From Gnetum montanum (Eukaryota > Streptophyta > Gnetopsida > Gnetales > Gnetaceae), in the NCBI GenBank assembly GCA_015680685.1, contig MNCI01015029.1, positions 896,126-960,125 of the forward strand: a DNA stretch of 64,000 nucleotides, given 5' to 3'. Within the stretch, counting starts at the first letter, position 1. The number at the start of each line of letters is the position of its first letter. Position numbers and translations under genes: made by a program. The notes under the pieces were generated by a model. The model ran no database searches and was not told the origin of the DNA. It was given only the letters and a program-made list of their open reading frames with translations. Of the stretch, positions 1 through 11,319 are shown in pieces.

Positions 1-2179
1 GAAATTAAAGTAGAAAATAGTTGACAACTTGGACAAGATTAATCTAAGTTCTAAAGTAAAATAGGTTTTGTGTTTAATCCATAGCATAGAGACCACCATT
101 TAGTTGTAGAAATATAAAATGATAGAATGAAATGATGACTTAGCTCAAAATGAGCATAGATGAAATGACTACTAGTGTAGCCTTACCTACTAGTGCTTGC
201 AAGAAGCACACCTCTTCTAGTGAGCCTACAACCTCCAACCATTGAAACTACCCACTAATATATCTAAAACTACCTCTAGGAGAGCCATCAAATAGGCAAA
301 AAAATGTAAGAGAGAACCCTAGGATTTTCTACTGTGACTACACTTGGAGAAAACCCCACCACCGTAGCTAGCTTGCTACTTCTTGTCACCATCGTAGTTA
401 GTTGTCTGCTTCCCATCCCCATATCTAGCTTTCTGCTTTCTCAAAACCATAGGTAGCTTTTTGCTTCCTTCCTATATCCTCTTTCCTTGCTAGGGAATTT
501 ATAAGGATTCGTATAGCACATAAGGAGCCACCACCCATGCATAATGACCATGGCAATTACTACCCATGCATAACATCCATTATAACATCTATTATAACAT
601 TTTTTGTAACATCCACTACCACCACCCATGCATAACGTCCATTATAATGTCTGTTGTAATGTCCATGGCCACCATCAATGTAGGAAATGGTTGTAACAAC
701 AATGGAAAAGGCATTAAATAGCCTTGAAAGAATTTTGAATAAATTGCAGGTGATGTAAATTCATATAGATGACTAGTAGTTTGTATAGGTTAGAAAAGAG
801 GATGAGGAGCATGTTTGCTCTAGCTTTGTTGAAGACTAAATGCCTACTGGTGAAGATAGTAGACTTACAAGGCTTTTAATTTTCATGGTGTTAAAACTTA
901 TTTAAACATGGCCCTATGCAGTAGTCATGAGAGGTGTTGGCAGCAACACCAACATGATATCTTAGAAGGATTATAAAACAATATAATAATGTGTCAAGTG
1001 ATTTGAACTAGCAACCTATTACCTATAAAGTTTTGTTAGACTTTGAGCCAACCAACCGCTTCTCATTGCCATAGTCAACCATGATAATTTAAAAGATGTC
1101 GCATAGAGAAAGATTTGAGGAAGCTTAAGAGAGATTTTGGGCCTTTAACACATGAAGGGGAAGCTAGAGACTATGTAAGAGCCACTAAGGTCAATGATGT
1201 TGGTGCTATTGGTGCTAAGAGAGCTAGGGATAATATGGGTTCACACATTTTGGAGGTGGATTAAGAAAAAGAGGTTCACAACATGCTTATTGCAAGGATC
1301 ATGATGTTCTTCATCACAATGATGTGTCCTATTTATCTTTTAAAATTATCCCATGAATCTTTGAGGGACCAAAGTTATTAAAAGGCAAAGTGACTACATG
1401 CTCATTACTCACCCAAATAAAGGTGGCACTTAGGAGGACTTTGCAATATTTTAGAATGCTACAAATATCTTGGCTAATGATGTTAGTGAGGCATATGTTC
1501 TTTGCAAAGATGATCAACTAGTTGTTTCAAACTATATATAATCAATGAAAAATACTAACCTAACTAGTCAAGGATTCTAAGATGTGATGTAACCTACCAA
1601 GGTAAAATTTAGCATGATATTTTTTCTCTTCTTTTTCTAGTTCTTAGTTAAGGTTTGTGCTCTTGTTTAGGGTTGTAGGCTCTAGTTTTGATCAAGTGTA
1701 CAAGCTCTTGTTATCTTTTCAAATCTTTTGTTTCTACATGATCCTAGACTATTTATTAGATAGTTTTGATCTTTTGGTAATAATTTGGCTTTGGGCTTTT
1801 TTGCCANTCCACATTTTTTTTATTTGAACTTTGTCTTAAATCTTGAATTTGTTCATTATGTATCTAACAATATTTATAATGAAAAATTCTGTATAGTTTC
1901 TTACCTACATTATCCCATCAAAGTATAGGTCAATGTTCTAAACTTCTTTTGGAAAGTCTTCTTCCTTGATGTGTTGAAAATGATGGAAGCCAATGCACAA
2001 AAGCTAAAAAACAACCCAATTTACAATAAATCAATACCTTGCATTTAGTTGCCATGTCTATAGGGAATTTGCAATATAAATGTCAATTATAAGAACATGA
2101 GCTATAGCTTAGGTAGTTGGTTCACATGATTTGCACTAGGAGGTACTAGGTTTAGAAGTGAGTACCAAAACCCCTATCA
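1..2179. other. Unassigned AT-rich intergenic sequence
   Basis: I see no supportable gene. Short runs of CAT/ATG-rich simple sequence occur around 500-680. A stretch at about 1330-1540 reads on the plus strand as a partly open frame broken by stops, with no motif I recognise. One ambiguous base lies at 1807. The last part, about 2110-2179, leads into the LINE 3' end. Confidence 0.5.
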
Positions 2180-2805
2180 GCATCATCATCCTACCCATAT
2201 CTCAACAAAATGATGTTAGCTACATGAGTTCTTTTTCGCCATTCATCTCTATGAAGAGCTATATATATATTTATTTGTAGTTTTTCCTTATCATCTTTGG
2301 TCTTCTATTTAGTGACTTTCTTGAAATAGTGATGTAGTAACCTTTATGTATAGGCTCATTATCTGATTTTCTTTGCACATGTCCAATCTATCTAAGCCTC
2401 CATTCTTGTAGTGTATCTAAAATAGAAGCCACTCCAAGTCTTCCTTAGATGTTTGTATTAGGTAGTTTATCTCTTTTAGTAATATTCAATATCCATTAAA
2501 GCATTCACATTTCTACCACACTAATTTATTGTTCATGCCTCTTATGTACTGCCCAACATTTAGCACTAGATAAGATGGCAAGCCTAATTGTTGTCTTGTA
2601 AAATTTTCCCTTTAATTTTATGAGTTTACTTTTATCACATATAACACCACTAGCCTATCTTCATTTTGACTATCCTACCTCAATTCTATTTTTGATATCT
2701 TTATCAATTTCACCATCTTATTTGAGCATTGATCCTAAGTAGTAGAATTGTTTGTAGGGAGGGACTTCTTTGCCTTAAATTATCACTTTCATTTTACCAC
2801 TATTA
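2180..2805 (-). mobile_element. RTE-type LINE remnant, 3' end of the reverse-transcriptase ORF
   Basis: On the minus strand, broken reading frames reproduce the order typical of the C-terminal part of plant RTE LINE proteins. They read GKEVPPYKQFYYLGSM, then LKGKFYKTTIRLAILSSAK, then CWAVHKRHEQ, then GVASILDTLQEWRLR with IGHVQRK, and finally LHRDEWRKRTHVAN. These correspond to the LKGKFYKT, CWAVK, LRWFGHVQRR and EWR..VADP blocks of that family. Several stops and frameshifts interrupt it. The RT catalytic core and endonuclease are absent, as expected for a 5'-truncated LINE insertion. I see no clear poly(A) tail or target-site duplication. Family assignment rests on remembered motif order, not a search. 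Confidence 0.8.
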
Positions 2806-4499
2806 ATGCAAAACTATGAGTACCATAAACCCTATACTAAGCATAAATTGAAACTCCAAAAAGAAAAAACAGAAAAAAACTCTTCACCATGAGACTCATC
2901 CTACTTTTTTCTTACGAAGCCAAAAGTTCAATTTATCTAAATTTCTTTGATTTTTAATCTTTGCAATAAAAGCACAAACAAAATGCCTCTGCAAAATTTT
3001 TGGAGAATTTGCACAACTAAGGAACCCTTGATCTACCAGCCCTCTTGATTGATAGAACAACCTACAATGAAACCTCACCAAACCCTTGTTGTAACTCTTC
3101 CGAAAACCTTAGTTTTTCTTCTACCTATGCCTATTTAGCATTGTTTCCCCTTGGTGTTATGATCCAAAAAATTAATTTACTATAATCAGGAAAGACCCTC
3201 TACAGTCAGCTGGTAATGAGATTAAAACAGGGTAGTATATATATCCTGCTTATTATTTTCTACTAAAGTAATTTGTAATTGACAGTAACAGTTGTCCATG
3301 AAAATTGTAATTTGGTGAGTTTTTAAATTAAATCCCTGAAAAGCTTGTGTGTGGTAATGGACTAATTTCAGATTCCCCTTTGCAATAATGAAATATAAAT
3401 TATATTATTCCCATATTTCCATACGTCCAGGTAAATACCGCACGCTTAATGGTAAGCAAAATCTAATAATTTTTGTAACAGCTGCATCAGATTGATATAA
3501 TGATGGGTGGAATGCAAGACCCATAAATTATGCTGCAATTCAATTCATTGATGGTGGTAGCTAAGAATGAAAACCTTTTTATAAAAGATAAAAAATAAAA
3601 ACAAAAAAGACCGGCAGAATGAAGGCCTCAGACAGTGCTCACAAACAAAGATGCACATCATCGTGGAGCTCTGAGGAGATAGATGAGAAACCTTTACATT
3701 GTTACGATTTTCAACAAATAAAATGCTATGAATTGCAAACTTGTTATATCTTCCTTTGTTCAAAACTTTATGGAATTCACTCAATTGAGCAAATTGACTT
3801 GTACGGTTCATTCTCTGCATTCTGGATTCTCTGACTTTCAAGATTCTCATCATATTTTAGATTCCAAAAATAAAATTAGATAGAAAATGACCACTACAAT
3901 ATATCATTTCTTACGTACCTTTGTTAATTTTCTTGCCTGGTTATTTCTATGGAAGTGATTTGGTTTGTATCCCACAAACATACCAGAAATAACAGATCCA
4001 TAGATTTTACAACTATGATAAATTTTAGAAACAGGCATTGGAGTAAATGATAAACTGTGAAAGAGCACCTGACGTTTGCATGCATCATTTGCCAAGATCA
4101 CATTCAAATTGATTGAGGTGCAGGGGGAGGTTATTTTAGGTTAACCCATAATAATCACACAGTATCTTGAAATCCTTGTCATTCCGCAAATTATACTATC
4201 CATTGCTATCAAAAATTATGACAAAGTCAATGCAAGTCTACCTCTAAAAATATCATCTATGTGAGGACCAAAGATAAAACTATCCAATATCATTTCTGAA
4301 ATGGCTTCGTAACCTCATGTAACTGTACTTAATCCACAACAAATAAGCACACACTTAAATGATTGCTTACAGTGACTATTTCTTGTTTAGTTAGCCAATA
4401 AAAATGCATAGCTAAGAAATGGAAAAAACCAAGCAGGTATAATTGTACCTATAATGCATTTTAGGAAACTTTGTAAACTTTTATTTTTCCTTAAAATTT
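2806..4499. other. No recognisable gene; possible 3' flank of the LRR remnant
   Basis: Several short frames exist (for example minus 3545-3853 and minus 3904-4107), but none shows a domain, and overlapping frames on the other strand are equally open. Base composition is a little less repetitive than in the element-filled part of the window, so this may be old single-copy DNA or untranslated sequence downstream of the resistance-gene remnant. Confidence 0.4.
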
Positions 4500-5140
4500 G
4501 CCATAGGTTGGAAAAGGGAATGCAGTTTCAATTTTCAAGAAAATTGCTCTGAGAGATTCAACTACTAGTCAAAGAGTATCCTCCTCTTTTTGTGGCCAGG
4601 CATAATGATATTTTCTGATGCATTCCATTCTCCACAAATGCTGAGCCCTTCTCCCTAAATGCCTCCCTAAATTGTCAAAACGGACTTGTATGTTTTTTGA
4701 TTGGGAAATGCCCCAGCTGCTCTGAAGACATTTCCATCTGCAAATTAGAGCATTGCTGTTTGTTCTGTTGAGGCATCTAAGATTTTTCAACTGTAATATT
4801 ATGTCCATGGAATCTTTAGTCAAGCCACTACATTTACACAATTCTAATTCTGCTAAGCTTCTCAAATTTGCGAAACCTGCAGCAAAGCTTTTACCTTAAT
4901 GTTTACGCACCTCAGCTTTTGTAAGTTGGGTAACATGTCTATGTTTTCTAATAGACTGTTTAGCTTAGGGCAATCCACTAATGTCAATGTTTGTAATGCT
5001 GATAACATAAAGTTTTCTGCAATCCATCTGGGAGCAATTTCATAACCCAACTTCATTAGATTGACTAGACAAGAGCACAACTGAGGTGTGATGTTTGTTA
5101 TGCGACTTCCTAGAGCCAGATAACAGAGAGGAATCAATCC
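4500..5140 (-). pseudogene. Leucine-rich-repeat end of a TIR-NBS-LRR-like resistance gene
   Basis: Plant NLR receptors detect pathogen effectors in the cytoplasm; the LRR end carries specificity and autoinhibition. About 200 residues of LRR-type sequence lie on the minus strand. The first frame (from 5137) holds LQTLTLVDCPKLNSL and then LPNLQKLRCVNI. A second frame (from 4865) holds ANLRSLAELELCKCSGLTK and IILQLKNLRCLN, followed by a non-repeat tail ending near 4503. The two frames are offset, so there is a frameshift at about 4865-4890. A GTAAAA...TGCTGCAG arrangement there could instead be a vestigial intron, but it is too short. No NB-ARC or TIR sequence adjoins it. The family call is good; the TIR subclass is inferred from style only. 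Confidence 0.7.
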
Positions 5141-5401
5141 ATCCGTTTATTCTAAATTACCAAGAAACATTTCAAATCCATCCCAACAGGGAAACAACGT
5201 TGCTACTGAATAATAAACATTCTTTTCCATTGTTGGAGACATGACACCAAAGATTTTTAATACCCAATAATAACAACAGACAAGGAACCCTAAAGACTAC
5301 ACTGCAACTTTTTAAAATATTCTAAAATCATGAGATGATTGGTCATCCTAGTCCCGATATTTCGCCAGACTTTATCAAAGGTTTCCATCATTTCACTTGA
5401 A

Positions 5402-6118
5402 TTAAGGGTTGTTCCACTTTTCTAATATATCATCAATTTCTGAATCGCTCAATGGTACCTGCTCACAGACCAGTTAAGGATCCTGTATCACAACCCATGC
5501 ATAACATTTAATTACACCTGCAAAATCATGGTAAACTTGGTTCCTTGCCCTGGAAATAGGATTATAATTACCCTGATGTCTAGGATCACTCTGACATTTT
5601 GAAACAACCGCAATGTAAATAGCATGTTATTATAATCTACTGTAATACTCCAGTTTCAAAATGATTTCCTAAACCTGAACTCTTACCTCTGGACGTAAGT
5701 ACGGGTCTGACGGCACTCCTGTGATTACGCCAACTTCAACAGTATTCTGCGGCCAGAAACCTGGGTAAACCTTAGGCTCTTGATGAATATTGGATTGCTC
5801 TGTAACTCTTTCCCTGTACTGTTTGCCTCCCCACGTAAACTCTCTCTTTGTATTGTCCTCACTACTTTACAAATGTAGTTCACTACTTTACAAATGCTAC
5901 ATTTGTATCTAGGCTGCAAAGTTTGAGCTGATTTCTTGTTCTTGAATGCAGCAAAATTTGATATTCCTTTGTCCACATTGGGGGCACATAGGATTCTGCT
6001 CTCTGCAAAACTGTTCTATCCTTTTATCTTCTTCGTTGCTCAACGTTCCTATTTCACCCACATGCTTCACTCTAGTTTTCAACCTCTGAAACTCCTCTAT
6101 CTCAGAATTTTCACTCAT
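5402..6118 (-). pseudogene. Small gene remnant of unknown family with one intron
   Basis: I do not recognise the family. From the ATG at 6118 a frame of about 69 codons contains CPQCGQRNIKFCC, a Cys-rich stretch that could bind zinc, and ends at 5909. After a duplicated segment of about 21 bases (5865-5905) that shifts or stops the frame, a second part reads TKREFTWGGKQYRERV and VGVITGVPSDPYLRPE. This runs straight into a GTAAGA donor at 5686. The intron 5591-5686 (96 bases, ending TGTCAG) joins in phase 0 to SDPRHQGNYNPISRARNQ and VIKCYAWVVIQDP. A stop follows at 5474-5476, but the same frame continues with VPLSDSEIDDILEKWNNP to a second stop at 5402. The clean splice sites argue for a formerly real gene; the internal duplication and early stop argue that it is now broken. 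Confidence 0.6.
5591..5686 (-). other. Inferred spliceosomal intron in the unknown gene remnant
   Basis: The minus-strand donor is CCAGAG|GTAAGAG and the acceptor is AAAATGTCAG|AGTGATCC. Removing 96 bases keeps the reading frame open across the junction (phase 0). Confidence 0.6.
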
Positions 6119-6639
6119 GGTGCCTGCTTGAGTACTTTAGCACCAGTCTGCATCGATGCACTCTGCTTGGCCACGATGGAGATTTAGTATTCTTCCATCC
6201 TGAGGCACCAAAGAAACACAGAACGAGTTGCCGGGAAAATCAAAAAAACTAATCTCACATACACCGACTGTGTTTGAATGTGTGGCTATCGCAGTCATAG
6301 CGACATCTTAGAAAAACAGGACATGTTTTCTGCTTCAGTTCTCATTTCATTATTTCTTTAAAATTTTGGATTCTTTGTCTTATCACGCAAACTCAATGCT
6401 TGGCCGCCGGTGGCTGACCACTCCCATAGAAAAACAAAAAAAATCACTACAAAAACAAATCCCACCTGCAGAGATACTGAACTAGAATGGGTGACCAGGG
6501 CAGCGATAGGAATGTCTGCCAAACATTACAGTTAAATCACATCTTGGCTGATAATTGTACTTACTTTCTTTTCATGCTCTTTACGTCAGAAAACCTGTGC
6601 GTATTGACTTCTGGGTACCCCTATGTCGCTCCCATTTTT

Positions 6640-6845
6640 AAAATACCTGATAATTGTAGCTATAGAAATGCTATTGTAACTAAATCACAATGATATATAA
6701 TTTCTATAGCTATTTCTAATGTTATATATAATTTCTATTGATGGGATTAGAAACATTTTACTTATAGAATTTTTATATATAGAAATAGCAACATTATTAT
6801 TAGAGTAAATAGTGATGGGATTAGAAAATACAATACCAAAGAGCT
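6640..6845. repeat. AT-rich block with short direct and inverted repeats, possible MITE debris
   Basis: The word ATATATAATTTCTAT occurs twice and GATGGGATTAGAAA occurs twice within 200 bases. Copies of CTATAGAAAT face ATTTCTATAG. No clean terminal inverted repeat or target duplication can be defined, so the transposon reading is weak. Confidence 0.3.
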
Positions 6846-6859
6846 TTATTACTTTTTTG

Positions 6860-7255
6860 CATCTATAAAATCTATGTAGTAGTGAAAGTAGTTACATATT
6901 CAGCTTCTACTAATGATAATGTGACAAAGATCTACTTTTTTTTCAACTAAGATATCAAGCTTTTTCCAAGAAAGTGTCAACTCCCATTGGTAGATCTTTG
7001 ATCATCTCTATTACTAGCCCAATCAACATGTGTGTAAGCTTGTGGCTCAAATGTTTTGCTTCTTAGATACTACATCCCATTATTTCCATTACCCTTCAGA
7101 TTGCATAAAATTCTTTTAGTTGCTACATAATGCAATTCTTTTGGATCTACCTAGAATTGAGAAATTAAGCCCACTACATAAGCTATGTCTAATTTACTTA
7201 TTACTACATCGAAAAGGCTTCCCACAATGATTCTCTAAAGAGTAATCTTAGCCTT
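6860..7255 (-). mobile_element. Ty1-copia reverse transcriptase/RNase H remnant
   Basis: The minus strand gives, in order, IVGSLFDVVISKLDIAYVVG, VDPKELHYVATKRILCNLKG, TYTHVDWA-like QAYTHVDWASNRDDQRSTNG, and TLSLVEAEYVTT. These match the end of the copia RT domain and the RNase H blocks usually seen as DADWAGD..DRKSTSG and LSTTEAEY. A few stops and a small frameshift near the serine-lysine-rich block interrupt it. No LTR, integrase or gag of this element is recognisable nearby, so it is an isolated relic lying about 500 bases from element E1. Confidence 0.85.
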
Positions 7256-7750
7256 CTTTTTTTCCTTGTCCTAACAAAGGTGTACATTTGTACTCTAGGA
7301 AGTAGGATAAAGTTTAGGTTGATTCATGAAAAATCATTTGAGCATTTGCCAAATCTACCTTTTTCGAGAGATAAAAGTGTCATTTTATACTTATTGTATA
7401 TGCAAATCTAGAAAGCCACATTAGCACATGATGACTCATGGCTCACTCATGGTGGTAGATGAAGATTTTCTAAAGCTTTCCAACAAACCCAAGATCCTCT
7501 CAAAACTCCAAATAACAAGTTTTGAGCTTTCAAATTTGATCAAAAAATCTAAAATTTTCACCACAACTTATGTTTAAGGCATGGTAAACACCATGACCTA
7601 TGGTGAGCTTACCATAACCTATGGTATCTGAATTTTTAAAAATACACATTAATCATAACTCATGGTCTAACAAATATTAAATTTTTCAAATGATTTTTGA
7701 CTCCAAAAAAAGACTAAGATGAATTCTTTTGCTTCCATCTTTTGAAAATC
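7256..7750. other. Unassigned sequence between the copia relic and element E1
   Basis: This is AT-rich sequence with several near-repeats of a CCATGACCTATGG-like word around 7590-7670. No coding signal is visible. It ends in the left copy of the E1 target-site duplication. Confidence 0.4.
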
Positions 7751-7755
7751 CTAAC
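7751..7755. repeat. Left target-site duplication of E1 (CTAAC)
   Basis: CTAAC directly precedes the LTR end TGATGAGTGG and matches 14733-14737. Confidence 0.85.
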
Positions 7756-8556
7756 TGATGAGTGGCAAGGTACCCCTACACCCAACCATATGAATCACAA
7801 GCATTCATGTGTGATTCAGTTGAATTTTGAAGACCTTAAGTTCTTAAGTACACTAGTTCTAAGATGTAAAATTTAATCAAGATGATTATTTTCTTCTTAA
7901 TTCCACTTGTGAGGTATAAGTATATGGTTAAGTGAAACTAAGGTATATGATTTTTTATCATTTTATATTTTATAAGTGTAATCACCTAAAACAAGAATGA
8001 AAGGTAGAGGAATTTAATATCTAATTAATCTACTACCTAGCTAGACTAATACAAGTACCCATTCCCACTCTTCGGACACATCTTGAACACATATAACATT
8101 GCTAGGTTATGAAATGTTAAGTGTTTTTGGGTTACGAAGTGCTACACGTATGATTGAAGTGGTTGTGCTTATGTTCATTAACAACCAGAAATTAATTGCT
8201 TAATTAAAGTGCATTAAGGTAAAGTGCATGAATATTAAATGCATTAAAGAAACATTAATATATTCTCAATGCTACAAGGATTATTAAAAGGGCTCATCTT
8301 TATTTCTGTCACACTACTATGCTGAGGTACATCAGTGCTCAAACAAAGATTCGTACACACTCAGACTCCTGCTATGGGCAGTTAGAAATATTCTAACTCT
8401 AGAATGGCTAAACTGAAAGAGCTTTGCTATACTATGATTTTTTTTTTGAAAATCATATGCCTAAGTGCTATATTTATAGGTTGGTATATGCCCATCGATA
8501 TCAAATATTCAATATTAGGTATCTAATATTGAAGTGTGTTAAAATACGATTCATCA
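7756..8556 (-). repeat. E1 3' LTR
   Basis: This 801-base copy is colinear with 13915-14732. In the sense (minus) direction it begins TGATGAATCG and ends CACTCATCA. A TATA box, TATAAATATA in sense, lies at 8469-8478. The sense start carries several ATATC/GATAT words that look like decayed relatives of the GATATCG array seen in element D. Substitutions relative to the other LTR are frequent, so insertion is old. Confidence 0.88.
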
Positions 8557-8571
8557 TACCTCCACAATTGA
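8557..8571 (-). promoter_or_regulatory. E1 polypurine tract
   Basis: The minus strand reads TTGTGGAGGTA immediately before the 3' LTR start TGATGA. The same place in element D reads GTTGTGGGGGTA, so the tract is conserved. It would prime plus-strand DNA synthesis. Confidence 0.7.
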
Positions 8572-10790
8572 ATGAAAACTTGTCCTTGAGTGAAGAAGAG
8601 AAAGAACAAGTTCCTTATAAAATATTGGATAGGTATGGGATTATTTACTGACATACAAATTAAGTTAGATGAAATGAATAGACTCTAAGTGCTTGAGTAT
8701 ATGGATTTATAATCTTTTACAAAATTAGGTGTTTATGACAATAGAATTGAACACCCTGGACAAAATTGACATCCAACTTCCCTTGGAAGCTAAAGAGTGA
8801 GGTAAAAGATCTGATGATCATGAATGGTCCTCATCATGTGATATTGCTGCATCATCCCTAGTGAAAACAATGTAGCTTTCAATCCATGCTTCCCACTGCA
8901 ATCACATCAATATTGTAGATTAGTGTGCAATGTATAACATATAGCTTTTAAGTACCTTTTCTTGTCAGTGGTTACACTTGGCTAGGTTGTGATTATGGTG
9001 GATTGATTCCTTTAGTAGTGTTAGTGGAAAGATTGACAAATAGGAGAAAATGGATAAGTGGTTCATAAAATTCAAAAAAGTTCAAATATAATGAAATACT
9101 TGAAGAGGATTTAAGAATTCACAACAAGAAAAAAAGGAAATTTCAATAAAAAAAACCTTGTAAAGATGTGCACAATTAGATGCCATTGATGGGATACACA
9201 AAATAATTTGATATGTAAGTGGATCCTCCCCAAAGTAGGCACAAGTCTTTTATTACTATTACATAACTTCAAACTGAGGAGTCTGTGGGTCCCATGGATG
9301 ATTAATGGTTACGAATAGTTAAGTACAAAAAACTCAAAAGAAACTACCTAATAATTTTGACATATCAAACCATGACATCAAATAAGAACATGAAATCGGT
9401 AGTGGGGTGAAAAATGGAAAGCATAGATGGATGAGAGAGAGTGTGTGGAATGGAGTTTCTAATTAAGGTCACATGAAGTCCCTTGTGAATTTTATGGTTA
9501 AATAACTTGATAAAATCCATCCTTAGTCCAAACCAAAAACCAACCACATTCAGTAACTTTGCATTACCATTCTAAGACCAGTCCACCCCTTGAGACACAA
9601 GAGTGCTCCTATAGAACAACCAACATTATTTATTAGAGAAGAAAAGAAAGTAGGAAGTGAGGAAAGGCCTTAGTTAGAGGGGACCTTCAAGCATGGGTAA
9701 CATGTCTTTCTAGTCCCACAACCAGTGCTTGTACCCTATTTATTTTTTGTAAGGAGTGTGCTTTGAATTCCCATTATTTTGTTTTGTTTTGTTTTTTTTT
9801 TTTTTGAAATGGGAACCACACCATGGAAAGAATTATTTAACCTCCTTTTATTAGTTGACATGGAATGGTAAGAAATCCATGAAAACACATATGCACCCAA
9901 GTAGGCAGTAAGGTACAAAGAGTACCGAATTCCCTTGAAATCACACCCTGTTCAAACCTTTAAATCCTTTCCAATTCTAGAAACTACCAATGTCACATGT
10001 TTTTTAATAGTTTTATTAATGAAAAAGGGACTACACATTTCCAAAACAAGAAAAACCATAGATTTTGTGGATGGGAAAATGTTGTGGACTCACTACCTAT
10101 TGCATGAAAAAGAAATCATGTCAAAGTTATCAATAAAAAAATTCAAAGATAGAATCTAGACACCAACAATCAAATAACTAGATAATACATGTCCACACCA
10201 ATTAAATCACATTGTACCCAGTTAGCAATAAGACATGGTATTATTAAAATAGAATAAGAAAATCACACCAAATAAAGGAAAATATACAATAAATTGTAAA
10301 ATAGTTTAAGAAAAAGAAAATGTACTAATGATGTTATAAAAGAAATATTGAAAAATTAATAATGGAGAAAACAAAAAGGTGTAAAATAAAGAATGTGTAA
10401 AAAAAAATTCGTAAGAGTAATAAAGTGTAAAAAAAAAAGATGAAAAACTAAGAAGCTACTTGTAGAGTTAGCACAGATGGTCATCTTCCCCATGATTGAG
10501 TTTGAAGGGAGAGATGTGACATGTCGAATGTGGTTGTTCATCTATGGAGAAGTTTGTTGTTCTGACCTATGTTGGCTCATGGAAAGGTTTTTTCTATTTT
10601 ATGTTAACCAACAACCTATTGTTTGGATCCTCATTAGGTTCCAAGAACTTTGTTCTAATTGTAGAATCAACTGTCAGCCATTAGGTGCCCTCTGGTTTAG
10701 TGGTTGCTATGTATAGGCACTTGTGAATTTTAGGTTTAGTTGCATATTAACTACATGTGGTAGTGGATATACTTTTGATGAACCATAACA
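8572..10790 (-). other. E1 internal region lacking pol
   Basis: This 2.2 kb region is where RT, RNase H and integrase should follow protease. I find no YxDD box, no RNase H motif and no integrase zinc finger or DDE block on either strand. The first about 100 bases (8572-8660) are homologous to the bases just inside the LTR of element D. The rest is AT-rich, with a T/A homopolymer region at 9780-9805 and 10330-10440. It may be a degraded untranslated region or non-coding filler. Confidence 0.6.
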
Positions 10791-11310
10791 TCTACACACA
10801 GTTGCACCTAGTATTACTATATATGATACATGGAGCTTTCTTTCTCTTAATCAGACCAAATTCATTCTCCCTAGAAATCTCCAAGGAGAGGTCATGGATG
10901 TCTATTCTTGCATTGATAATGCTAAGCCAAGCTCTTCCCATAATGATAGGAAAGTCCTTGTTACAATTATCAGCCTCAATTAGTAGGAAGTTAGTAGGAT
11001 AAGAAAACCCATAGAAAATGGTGATAATGTTCTCCATTGGTTCCAAAGGAACAATGATGGATTGGTCTACTCGCTCTAAATGAATGTCACTTTTCTTGAG
11101 AGGTGGTAGGTTCTAGGCTTTGTAAATTTCATAAGAAATTAGATTCATGCATAAACCCAAATCAAGAATAGCTTTGCAAGGATCATTTTTAGCAATTTGT
11201 AGGTAAATGAGAGGATTTCTATGATCATATAGTTTCTTGGGAAGATTTCCATCCTTAATGCAATTAGATATGGCATGATTCATCATGACTATGTGGGCTT
11301 GAGGAGACAT
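10791..11310 (-). pseudogene. E1 retroviral-type aspartic protease domain
   Basis: On the minus strand one frame runs through DPCKAILDLGLCMNLISYEI, where DLG is the catalytic D-[ST]-G region. It continues to YPTNFLLIEAD and then PIIMGRAWLSIINARIDI, the conserved PIILGR..L hydrophobic-GR block of gypsy proteases. The expected D(S/T)G followed by A/S reads DLG-L, so the active site is altered. One stop lies between the two blocks, near 11110. Protease would mature the Gag polyprotein. It directly follows the gag remnant, as in Athila-like elements. Confidence 0.75.
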
Positions 11311-11319
11311 TTGGTTTGA

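Noticed and set aside
3545-3853. 102-codon minus-strand frame
   Set aside because: The opposite strand is open over the same bases, the sequence has no domain, and it ends in a low-complexity Phe/Tyr run.
10757-11002. Plus-strand frame of 81 codons
   Set aside because: It is the mirror of the E1 protease domain, whose minus-strand motifs (PIIMGRAWL) are convincing.
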